A DNA stretch of 64,000 nt from Medicago truncatula (lineage: Eukaryota > Streptophyta > Magnoliopsida > Fabales > Fabaceae), in contig NC_053042.1 in NCBI RefSeq assembly GCF_003473485.1, forward strand, positions 26,709,262 through 26,773,261. The letters run 5' to 3'. Positions 48,940 through 59,281 of the stretch are shown piece after piece; positions within the stretch are counted from its first letter, which is position 1, and the number at the start of each line of letters is the position of its first letter. The notes under the pieces are model-generated. The model saw only the letters and a program-made list of their open reading frames with translations. It did not search any database and had not been told where the DNA came from. Made by a program: the position numbers and the translations under genes.

Positions 48940-49012
48940 TGGAGATGCGGGGTATCGAACCCCGTACCTCTCGCATGCAAAGCGAGCGCTCTACCATGTG
49001 AGCTACATCCCC
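48940..49012 (-). tRNA. tRNA-Ala(UGC), array unit 4 (consensus)
   Basis: Consensus copy: acceptor GGGGATG/CATCTCC with the G3:U70 identity pair of alanyl-tRNA synthetase, D arm GCTC..GAGC, anticodon arm CTCGC-TTTGCAT-GCGAG, T arm CGGGG-TTCGATA-CCCCG, A73 discriminator. Identical to units 7 and 10 by eye. Confidence 0.96.
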
Positions 49013-49124
49013 TTGTAGTTAATATATTTTATTCCTAAAAGAGAGAGAACGTGCGGGTGCTTATGACAATTTACAGATGATTGATTCCGTTGAATACCAA
49101 AAAATTTGTTTAAGATAAAAATAA

Positions 49125-49197
49125 TGGAGATGCAGGGTATCGAACCCCGTACCTCTGGCATGCAAAGCGAGCGCTCTACCATGTGAGCTACATCCCC
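49125..49197 (-). tRNA. tRNA-Ala(UGC), array unit 5, anticodon-stem mismatch
   Basis: Full length, but the 3' side of the anticodon stem reads GCCAG rather than GCGAG, leaving one mismatch. It may be a weak or non-functional copy. Confidence 0.85.
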
Positions 49198-49221
49198 TTG
49201 TCGTTAATATAATTTAGTCCT

Positions 49222-49271
<50 letters not shown>

Positions 49272-49344
49272 TGCGGGTGCTTATGACAATTTATAGATGA
49301 TTGATTACGTTGAATACCGAAAATTTTGTTTAAGATAAAAATAA

Positions 49345-49417
49345 TGGAGATGCGGGGTATCGAACCCCGTACCTCTCGCATGCAAAGCGAGCGCTCTACC
49401 ATGTGAGCTACACCCTC
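49345..49417 (-). tRNA. tRNA-Ala(UGC), array unit 6
   Basis: Full length. The 5' end reads GAGGGTG, so the second acceptor pair is a mismatch; the G3:U70 pair remains. The neighbouring spacer has a long GA repeat (49226-49267). Confidence 0.85.
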
Positions 49418-49540
49418 TTGTAGTTAATATATTTTAGTCCTAAAAGAGAGAGAGAGAGAGAGAGAACGTGCGGGTGCTTATGACAATTTACAGATGATTG
49501 ATTCCGTTGAATACCGAAAATTTGTTTAAGATAAAAATAA

Positions 49541-49613
49541 TGGAGATGCGGGGTATCGAACCCCGTACCTCTCGCATGCAAAGCGAGCGCTCTACCATGT
49601 GAGCTACATCCCC
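49541..49613 (-). tRNA. tRNA-Ala(UGC), array unit 7 (consensus)
   Basis: Same sequence as unit 4 by eye; all stems pair. Confidence 0.95.
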
Positions 49614-49731
49614 TTGTAGTTAATATATTTTATTATCCTAAAAGAGAGAGAGAGAACGTGTGGGTGCTTATGACAATTTACAGATGATTTATTCCGTTGA
49701 ATACCAAAAATTTTGTTTAAGATAAAAATAA

Positions 49732-49774
49732 TGGACATGCAAAGCGAGCGCTCTACCATGTGAGCTACATCCCC
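49732..49774 (-). pseudogene. tRNA-Ala(UGC) relic, array unit 8
   Basis: Only 43 nt remain. A 30-nt loss removed the T arm and part of the anticodon stem, with ATGC present at both former edges, consistent with a microhomology deletion. The spacers are intact. Confidence 0.9.
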
Positions 49775-49887
49775 TTGTAGTTAATATAATTTATTCCTAA
49801 AGAGAGAGAGAACGTGCGGGTGCTTATGACAATTTATAGATGATTGATTACGTTGAATACCGAAAATTTTGTTTAAGATAAAAATAA

Positions 49888-49960
49888 TGGAGATGCGGGG
49901 TATCGAACCCCGTACCTCTCGCATGCAAAGCGAGCGCTCTACCATGTGAGCTACACCCCC
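49888..49960 (-). tRNA. tRNA-Ala(UGC), array unit 9
   Basis: Full length, consensus body, 5' end GGGGGTG as in unit 3 (G:U in the acceptor stem). Confidence 0.94.
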
Positions 49961-50074
49961 TTGTAGTTAATATATTTTAGTCCTAAAAGAGAGAGAGAAC
50001 GTGCGGGTGCTTATGACAATTTACAGATGATTGATTCCGTTGAATACCGAAAATTTTGTTTAAGATAAAAATAA

Positions 50075-50147
50075 TGGAGATGCGGGGTATCGAACCCCGT
50101 ACCTCTCGCATGCAAAGCGAGCGCTCTACCATGTGAGCTACATCCCC
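50075..50147 (-). tRNA. tRNA-Ala(UGC), array unit 10 (first in transcription sense)
   Basis: Consensus tRNA, but its upstream flank (right side) departs from the array spacer within a few bases, so it lacks the TATATTAACTACAA leader of the others. This marks the array boundary. Confidence 0.94.
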
Positions 50148-50250
50148 TTGTTGATGTTCTTTCCTATTAAAAGATACAAATAGAAATTAACTTCTAATTT
50201 CGTTTTTGGTAATACACATGCGTTATTTTGAAACGTAGTAATGTTCTTAG

Positions 50251-50647
50251 TAGGCATGACAATGGTTGCCCTTTTAATGAAAGTTCTTATATCATGACAA
50301 TTATCAAACCAAAAACCCTTTTAAAAAAAAAAAAAAAAAATCAAACCAAATAACATGTCATATCATTATTAACCCCCTCAACAACAAAAAAAACATACCT
50401 ACATGGTAAAATGGTTTTTAGGGATTTAGTTTCTTTTTATATAAGAGGAGTAATAAACGTGTTAAAAGGTAATTTCTATATTCGGGTAGGGTTTGGGTAT
50501 GGGTTCGGGGTGGGTACCTATATCCCCGTTACCCGTCTCGTACTCGCATTTTGAAATCGGAGAAAACTCAAACCCATACTCAAACCCAGTCAAATTGGGG
50601 TTGATTTCGGTGGGTACCTACGAGCACATATTTTGTTGCCATTCCTA
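50251..50647. mobile_element. hAT-type MITE with perfect 8-bp TSD GTTCTTAG
   Basis: Terminal repeats TAGGCATGACAA and TTGCCATTCCTA (inverted, two mismatches) match the hAT pattern. GTTCTTAG flanks both ends (50243-50250 and 50648-50655). The inside is rich in GGGTATGGGT/TACCCG phrases and does not code. Confidence 0.85.
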
Positions 50648-50771
50648 GTTCTTAGGTTGATTATACTTGGGATACTTTAAAAACTATTAGGAGTGTAAGT
50701 GGAAAGAGCCGCTTCTACACAAACGTGCCTCGCAACGTGATATTCAATGTCCCGCCGTGCATCCAAACAAG

Positions 50772-52084
50772 TGAAGGTGAGAAAAACACAAGAAGGGGGG
50801 GTTGAATTGTGTTTTCTTTTTCTCTATTGAAAATCTTCTTCTGATATCACTTCAGAAGCTGTTTGAGAGTGCTTCTGATGTGATAATACTTCAGATGCAA
50901 TTAAATTGCTTCTGATGTATTGTTCAGAATCGGATACGCAGCGGAGTAAAAACAGAGTAGAGAAAAGAAAGAGAGACACAAGCAACTATACTGGTTCCTT
51001 CCACAAACCGGAAGTAGTTCAGTCCCCCTTGCACTTCCAAGGAGATTTCCACTAAGAAATAATCACACATATTACAACTTCTCAATACTACACCTAGTAT
51101 GAGACTTCACAAATGCTCAAGCACACATGCAAGAGACTTCCTTTGCTCAAGCACTAAAGCAAGAGACTTCTAATCAAACAGAATTACATAGAAAATTGTT
51201 TGAGTTTGAACACTTGATATACAATCAGTGGTGTTCACAATACAATGCAATTGAAAGACTCTAGACTTAAGAATTTCTAAGATATATCCAATCAACACAG
51301 AAATTCAAAGTGCTTTTTTGAGAAACAAATTGGGCAGAGTTTGGGCGCTTTTAACTTGTTGTATTGTCTCTACTGATCTTCAAGTCTTCATTCCTTTATA
51401 TAGAGATGTGTAGAGAGACGTTGAGATCGTTAAGCACGTAAAAGAGTCATTGAGAAACCTTGATCAAATACCAATGATCTTTTTCCTGATTTGGATGTTG
51501 TCCTATAAAGAATCACGTTCAAATCCATTCCTATCTTGAACGAACATTTCTGCAGGCAGAGCTGTTATTTTGTCTTGTAGCGTAGACACAAACAGAGTCG
51601 TGGAGGTAGTGGTTGTACACTTGTACTTTGTCAACTCTTCAATGAAGGACAAGCACCCAGTGCTTTTCAAATGAACGTTGGCACCTTCCTTTTAGTCTTT
51701 CGCTCTCTTAGACGAGGTTAAATCCAATAGACAGCTCTTAGAGTCTTCAGGTTGAATCTTCTGATCAACTTGCAGTTTCTGATGTTATACAGCTTCTGAA
51801 CAAATGGCTTCTGAAGGTCTTGCTTCTGATGACGTCATTAGATGCATTTTGGCTTCAGACGCACTTTAGACTTCAGATGCTGATTTCTTCAGATGCTTCT
51901 AGGTTTCTCTTCTTGTTGATTCCTTTGCTCTCTTTTGTTCTTCCAAGACCTATTATGTTGATCAACTTTGTCTATGGTCATGTACACTTGAACAAATATT
52001 AGCAATATCCAATTGACAATTTTTAATACCTTGTTATCATCAAAACTCATTAAGGTTTATTGTAAAACACATTTTGTTCCAACA
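50772..52084 (-). repeat. 3' LTR of the second SIRE-like element
   Basis: Minus strand TGTTGGAACAAAATG to CTCACCTTCA. It carries TGACGTCA at 51830-51837, as in the LTR at 14906-16155. Confidence 0.85.
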
Positions 52085-52100
52085 ATCTCCCCCTTTTTGA
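52085..52100 (-). other. Polypurine tract of the second SIRE-like element
   Basis: TCAAAAAGGGGGAGAT lies directly ahead of the LTR's TGTTGG on the minus strand. Confidence 0.85.
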
Positions 52101-52110
52101 TGATGACAAA

Positions 52111-54118
52111 TGTAACGCCCTAGTCGTTAATTTAATTATTTTAGATTTATGTGGAGTCTTTTTATGATTTTAAAATAATATTTGTGGATTTTATGGTGTG
52201 TTATATTTTATTATATAGTTTATTTTAATAATAATTAGAATAAGTGAGAATTAGTATTAATTGGAGTTTTGGGGGTTATGTTAGAATTTATTAGAATTAA
52301 GGGGGAGTAAATAATATAAAGAGAAGTTAAGAAAGGAGTTAAGAAAGGAAGAAAGAGTCAGAATACGTTTTACGTGAAACAGACGAGATTTGGGAGAAAA
52401 ACCAAGAGCAAGGGAGAGGAGCCTAGGAACCGATTGTTGTGCATTTTTTTTCTGCAATTCTAAGGTAAGGGTGAGGTTTACTGCAATTGTATAGGTTCTG
52501 AATTCTGATTTTGAGTTTAACAGATTTTGGTAGAAATTGGGAATTTTAGGTTTATGATGATTTAGTGGGTTTTGAGAGTAGAGATTGTGATTCTGATGAT
52601 AGAAATAGGTTCTGAGTGCATACAGTAATTCATTTCACATCTGTAAACCAATTTGGGGAGTGGAAGTGAGAAAATTGGGATTTTGGGTAAAATTCTGGGT
52701 TCTGGTCGTGCTGATATTCATCGCTCGCCTAGGCGAGTAGACCTTCCCGCCTCGCGAGTGAGCAACTTCATGGCTCGCCTCGCGAGCAGACCCACTCGCC
52801 ATAGCGAGCAAGCACCTGAGAGATCATGATTTTTGAAGTGTTGTTATAAGCTGTAAAATGGATAGTTTTATGTACCTAGATGATTTTAGAGAGGACTGGA
52901 GCAAGTTTTAGATTAAAAAGATGAATAGGGTGTTTAGAATTGAAGTTTAAGTGAGAAAAATTTCAAAACTCCCGAGAGCACCATATTTTCGTTCGCCTCG
53001 AGTTCGCCTTGAACTCGCCATGGCGAGCAACCCGTTTTCTGAACTCGCCATAGCGAGCAGGTGTGCTCGCGAGGCGAGTTGCCCAGTTTTGCTTTGTTAA
53101 TTCTGTTTGTTGATGGATGATTTATCTTGATGATTAAGCATGGCTATTATAATGGTGTATTTTTCTGGATGTTCTAAATTGGTTATAATGAATTGATGCT
53201 GGCTGGAATGTATGCTTTCATTTAATTAAGTAATACATGAATGTTGTATTTTGGGAGTGGTGAGTCATATACATATATATATATATATATATATATGCAT
53301 AGGTTGGGTTGTATGTAGATATACACAAGTGGGTCAGTTGCATAAGCATAAAAGTGGGAGAGCTTCGGCTCTGGAACGCCTTGTCGTTCAAAGTGGTGGA
53401 GCACTAGTTGCTCAAAGTGGTGTTTAGTGGTGAGGACTTATGTCCTGAAAATGAATGCTTTAACCATTCTACAGCGGAGAGGGCTACGATCCTGATTTTG
53501 GTACCACATGCATGGGTGTTGTTAGAGTTGTCTTAGTGGAGTGGTGATGAGTTGCATGAGTTGTTGAGTGGGTTATTAATTACCATTTGTTGATGACATT
53601 GAAAATGATGATATTTATATATTGTGGATGAATTATTATGATAGGGTGTTAGATTCAATTGATGCATTCATTATCTATATTATTGTTGTGAATCTCACCC
53701 CTTCTGCTTGAAAATGTTGCCCTTCCTAAGGGTAACTTGTAGGTGATCCTGAGTAGTTGGTGGTGGCTCAAAGTGTCTAGGGCTCTGATATGTGGGATGA
53801 GATTTTATCACTTAATTTCTTTCCTATGTATCAAATTTTGAATATTGCTGTTGTAGCCCTTTTGATGTTGGATTTTCTTGTTGAGGCTTTTATGCCATGA
53901 ATATTTGTTGGAGATTATTTATATTGGATGTTGTGGTTAATCGAATTGAAAATATTCCGCTGCAAGTTTAATGATGATTTGAAGGATGTTAATTAAATAG
54001 ATTTTTTTTATATTCTATTTATGATGATTTTGAAAATGTGATGTGACATGCCCGTTTAGGTTTTACTCTGATGATGAATTATTATTGTTTAATTGATTTT
54101 GGGAAACGGGGTGTTACA
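52111..54118 (+). mobile_element. Solo LTR (TGTAAC...GTTACA family), TSD ACAAA, 2.0 kb
   Basis: Begins TGTAACGCCCTAG, ends GGGGTGTTACA, and is flanked on both sides by ACAAA. It shares TCACCCCTTCTGCTTGAAAA and the termini with 55615-59281. Long LTRs with these ends are common in plant Ty3-gypsy elements, but the lineage is not fixed here. CTCGC...GCGAG palindromes cluster at 52723-53082. Confidence 0.88.
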
Positions 54119-55614
54119 ACAAACAATAGTATTTAAAATGTTCAATTGTTGTTGATCTAATTAACAAGTTGACTGCCAGGTATGAGGTTTGTAAGCTCCC
54201 CCTGAGTCCAATAGACTTTTAAGGTGAGGTTTGTAAACTCCCCCTAAGTTCTATACAAGTTAATTAAATTTTTCAATAAAATGCCCATAAGGTAATAACT
54301 CAGAAGCTTTTAACATTAAAAGATTAAGAGTTTAGAGAACGGTTCTATTAATTTAACTTGATTAAATTAATGGGGCTCAGAGCCTAAAAATACTATACAA
54401 TTACTCCCCCTTTTGTCATCAACAAAAAGTATAAAAGAAAGACAAAACGAAAGAGAGTATAAGTATGAAAATGAAACAAACTCAGAAGTAAGTTAAATAA
54501 CAGAGAAAATATATACATTAATCAGAAGCACAAATGAGTTCAGAAACAGTTAAAAACAAGAAAAAATAACACAAGCTAAAACAAATGTGTGCAACTAAGG
54601 GTTGGCTTGTTTTCTAAACATTTCTATCATCTGTTTAAGCATCTTGTTTATTTCTTCTTGCTGCTTCTGCATTGACTCTTGCTGAAGCTTCATCTCTTTC
54701 TTGAAGTCTTCATTGCTTCTGATTAGGTTTTCTTCTCTTGTTCTGGCTTCCTCATGTTTAGCTTCAGTAACATTCTTGTATTCAAGCAGAAGTACCTTCT
54801 GCTCTAATAAGTCCTTCTGAAGCTTCTTGACCTCTTTTACCAATGCAGCATTCCTCTGAATCAGTTCAAGGTTGGGAGATGGTGACTTGAGGTTGACTGA
54901 ACTCAAGAAAGAGAGATCCAAATCTCTGGGATGCACACTATTTGGAATGAAGTATGTGGCTTCTCTTCCTCTTAAGCTTGAAGGATTATGCACCCATATT
55001 CTCAGGATCTTGACTTCTTGAAGACTGTTATCAACTCCTTTCAGCCAATCTTGAAACTTCTTCTGAGCTATATCTTGCTCATCCAAACAAGTTCTCTTAA
55101 GAGCAGATACAATGTAGTCAACTCTCTCATTCAGCCTATTCCACTGTTTCTCATAGTCATCTTGGTGAACCAAATCATTTCTAGTTTGAATGAGTTGATT
55201 CAATTCCTTGAAGATTTTCTCACACACATCTGTTAGTAAAGTAGAATCAAGAGAGATGGTTGGTGGAGAGGGTATCTTTGATGGCTTTGGAGAAAAGATG
55301 GGTTGGATGGCTAATTCAGATGATGAAGATTGATGATTGTCTGAGAGTGTAGGTAGAAGATCAGAAACAGATTCCATGATCACATCAGAAGAAGAGTTGA
55401 TAGGCTATTCCTCAGCATCAGAGACATCTGATGAGATCATTGGTTCTGGTTCAGATTGAGTTTCTAGGGTTGGTTGCTCAGAAACAGTTTGTTCAGGAAC
55501 ATATTGTTCAGAGGGGTTAAAGGTTGAGGGTTCAGGTTGTTGATTTTCTGAAACAGTCTTTTCAGGGACTGTCTCAGAGGCTTTCTGTGGAGTTATACTC
55601 ATCTTGTAACGCCC
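54119..55614 (-). pseudogene. env-like region of the second SIRE-like element, 3' part
   Basis: Minus-strand coding at 55383-54595 gives a protein with Pro/Ser-rich stretches and a long C-terminal coiled coil (about the last 90 residues, e.g. NALVKEVKKLQKDLLE-type heptads). A Glu/Pro/Val-rich segment (55602-55405) lies upstream. This composition is typical of the SIRE env-like product. Fossil; broken. Confidence 0.7.
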
Positions 55615-55756
55615 TCTCTAATTATTTGATTATTTTAATTAGTTTAGAATATACTTATATGATTTGTGTGATTTATATGATTTATTTTGATGAGTGATAT
55701 TTTATTATGTTATATGTTGGTATTTATTAGTATAATATATATGCTATTTGATTTAG

Positions 55757-55811
<55 letters not shown>

Positions 55812-55813
<2 letters not shown>

Positions 55814-55990
55814 ATTTAGAAATATACATGATCTGTTATAGAAATATATGTGATCTGTTATAGAAATATATGTGATTTGTTATAGAAATGTATATTATTT
55901 GTTATAGAAATATATATGATTTGTTATAGAAATATACATGACCTGTTATAGAAATATATATAATTTGTTGTAGAAATATATGTTATTTAG
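55812..55990. repeat. 22-bp tandem repeats after a TA microsatellite
   Basis: About eight copies of GTTATAGAAATATATRTGAT-type units follow a 54-bp TA run. Confidence 0.85.
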
Positions 55991-57141
55991 TGTAGAAATA
56001 TATATATGTTATAGAGATATATATGTTGTTTGTTTATATGATTATATGATTTATTAGGTAGCTTATTATATTGTTAAATAAAATAAGATTTGAAAATAAA
56101 ATAAAATATTTAGTTAAGGGCTGTTTCGTGAATTTAGAGAGTTTAGTGGTGTAAGTGGAATAAGATAAAATAGATAGGAGGGGATATAAATAGGAGAAGA
56201 CCTAGTTTTAGAAAAACATAACGTACGTACGATCAGTTTTGGAAAAAGGGAGAAAAAGCCATAGAAGGGAGAAGACAAGAGAGAGCTGCGATTTTCACAT
56301 TCTAAGGTAAGGGTGAGACTAATAATTCAGTAATGTTAGTTGTTGTAATTCTGATGATTAATTGACAAAATTAGGATTGATTTAGAAAAGTTTTGGAATT
56401 AGGTCAAAACCCTTAAAATTGATGATCAAACGGTAAAACTGTGTTAGATTGATGTAGAGACCGTCCTATAACCTTAGAATATGTTTAGGATGAATTCTGA
56501 GATTGAAATTAGGCTTAGAACCTTGTTAGATGATGATTTTCGTGTAGAAAGTGATTTCTGCCCGAGCCGAAATTCATCGCTCGCCATAGCGAGCTATGAA
56601 TCTCCCCTCGCGAGTGATGAGCTTCATCGCTCGCCACGCGAGCCTTTCCCCTTCGCCTCGCGAGTCTTTTTGGTACAGCTCGCCACGGCGAACAACCTTA
56701 CTCGCCTCGCGAGCTTGACCAGAGAGCATGCAAGATTTCGTGATTTTGACTTTTGAGTTGAACCTTAGATGCCTTTGAGTACCTTTAGGTGTCTACTAAA
56801 GGTTAGAGGATGAATTAGAGCAAGATTGAACCTGGAACAACCTTAGTTGGGAATTTGGCTTGTACTCGCCATGGCGAGCAGATGCTCTCGCCTCGCGAGC
56901 ACTTCCAGAACCGAGTGCATTTGAGGATTTTGAGACCTGAGTTACTTGGATTGATTAGGAGAGGAACCTTAGGTACTAATGAGACCTATTTAAGATGTTA
57001 ACTGAGAACTGTGAAGCTATTGTGAAATGTTAAGTGATTATAATGTGATATAATGTTTTATGCATTACTTAAGAATTATTTGAATGTTTAAGATGTTGTT
57101 GAATTGAAATTGATATTATTATGTCATGCTGTTTGTATGCT

Positions 57142-57450
57142 GCCTATGTTGCTATTGTTGGTTATGTGAAATATTTATATGCCTTATTGGAAAATGTATG
57201 ATGTTTAAGTTGTTTGTTGATTATCATTTGATATTGTTATATCTTGAGATGTTTACGTGTCGCCTATGTTGCTGTTGTTGGTTATGTGAAATATTTATAT
57301 GCCTTATTGGAAAATGTATGATATTTAAGTTGTTGTTGATTATCATTTGATATTGTTATATCTTGAGATGTTTACGTGTCGCCTATGTTGCTGTTGTTGG
57401 TTATGTGAAATATTTATATGTCTTATGTGGAAAATGTATGATGTTTAAGT
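57142..57450. repeat. 120-bp tandem repeat inside the 3.7-kb solo LTR
   Basis: Units start GCCTATGTTGCTRTTGTTGG at 57142, 57262 and 57381, with few differences; the last is partial. Confidence 0.88.
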
Positions 57451-59281
57451 TGTTGATGCTTCACATTAATATTGTTATGTTGTGAATTGCTTGTGTTGTT
57501 TCTGTTGCTGTTATGAACTGTTAAGTTGTTTGTAATGTGATTTAATGATTAAATGCATTACTCGAAATATTATTGAATGATTAAGATGTTGTTGAAATGA
57601 ATTGTTATTAAGCTTGATGTAATTTGATTATGCTGCAATTGTTATTTAACTAAGTTGCATGAGTATGAATAAGTTGATGATGAACTCCAAATTATTGGAT
57701 GTATAAGTGATAAGTTGATTAAGGTGTCTTGTTGATAGAGTCCATGCATTAGCATTCATTGAGCTTTGTCCTCACCAGGATTATGAGCTTTGTCCTCCGC
57801 ACGATAGGAGCTTTGTCCTCCGCACGATGAAAGTATATTAATACTTATGATAAAGATTGGTACCACATGCATATAAGTGTCTAAGTTGCATTGTCGCATT
57901 TGTCGAGTCAAAGTCGTTGTTGATGAATTATCATCCATGAGTTGTTAAGTTGTTGATGAATTATCATCTATGAGTTGTCGAGTTGTCTTCTACCCATGTG
58001 TTGTTAAAGAAGTACCTATGAAGATTATACGATATTTATGATGTGAATTATATAAAGTTGACTAAGATGTTGCTATGTTGTTTAAGATATTGATTACGAT
58101 ATTGTTTGTTGCTACGTTGTTTAAGATATTGATTATGATATTGTTATGTCGTTATGATGTTATATGTTGTGATGTATATAATTGTTATTATTAAGTGATG
58201 ATTATGTTGTTCTATATATGATTAATTATTATTAAGTGAATATTATGTTATGTTATTGATGATGATCGAATGTTGTGATTACTTGGTAATTGTTTATCAA
58301 AGATGCTATGATGTTTAAGATGATTATGTTTAAGATGTTTATGTTGAAGATTTATGATGTTGATTATGGTGTTAATATGTTGTTGTTGTTATATTATTAT
58401 AAAATGATAAATATATTGTTGTTATATTTTATAAGATGATGAATACGTTGTTGTTATATTAATATAAGAATATGAATATGTTGTTGTTATATTATTATAT
58501 TATGACGAGATGATGTTTATGTTAAGTTGATAAGTTGTCTTTTATTCATGAATTGATAATGAGATGTTTGATGAATAATTATTATTATGAATTAATGATG
58601 TTGTTATGTTGTATATGAATTAGGATTAAGATGTTGTTATGTTATATATGAACTATGACCATGATGTGATGATCTATGTTTGTTACGATTTGGTTAATAT
58701 GTGTTATATGATGATGATGTTTATAATGTGATGAATATGAAGTAAATGATAATTAGAAGTTGGTTGAGTTATTAAGAATTATTACGTGAAGGATTATTAT
58801 TATTAATAGAGGAAGTTATTTGTATTGTTAAATATAATTATTGAATTATATGCTTGATATTATTGTTTTGTGAAATCTCACCCCTTCTGCTTGAAAATGT
58901 TGCTCTTCGTATGAGTAACTTGCAGGTATTAATGATTAGTAGGAGTGGTGGCTCAAGTGTCTTAGGTGCTCTGATACGTAACAGGATGGGAACTTTGTTA
59001 TTACTTTTCTATTCCTTACGTATTGTTTTTGAAGATTTATTACTATGTTTTTAGAGTGGACTTTTATGAGACATTTATAAAGAGGTCTTAGTGCCAAAGA
59101 CTGTTTTTAGTTATTGAGGAAATTCCGTTGCGAAGTATTAAAGATTTAGTTATTGAATTTTAAAGGATAAATAGTTATTTATTCAGTTTATGATTTTAAG
59201 AAAAGAATGTGACATTCCGTTTATGTGAATACTCTGATAAATGTTTATGAAATTTTTAAGCTGGGAAAACGGGGTGTTACA

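Larger units (their letters stand above)
48323..50150 (-). repeat. Tandem array of tRNA-Ala(UGC) genes, about 190-bp units
   Basis: Ten head-to-tail units each carry a minus-strand tRNA-Ala gene or relic plus a conserved spacer. Start-to-start spacings are 133, 185, 187, 185, 220, 196, 191, 156 and 187 bp, varying mainly with a GA microsatellite and two deletions. On the coding strand each typical gene has TATATTAACTACAA just upstream (a TATA-like element and the CAA motif seen ahead of plant tRNA genes) and TTTTT within about ten bases downstream, a pol III terminator. Eight copies are full length (73 nt). Confidence 0.93.
55615..59281 (+). mobile_element. Solo LTR (same TGTAAC family), TSD CATCT, 3.7 kb
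   Basis: Perfect CATCT flanks, same termini as 52111-54118, and a TATA (GGATATAAATAGG, about 56183). The extra length comes partly from internal repeats: a TA run (about 55758-55811), about eight 22-bp units (55812-55990), and 2.6 copies of a 120-bp unit (57142-57450). Palindromes with CTCGC...GCGAG lie at 56577-56725 and 56861-56904. Confidence 0.88.

Noticed and set aside
48323-50150. Organellar (plastid or mitochondrial) origin of the tRNA-Ala array
   Set aside because: The tRNA matches the nuclear cytosolic type (GGGGATGTAGCTC...CATCTCC, uninterrupted); plastid trnA-UGC is split by an intron and differs in its stems.
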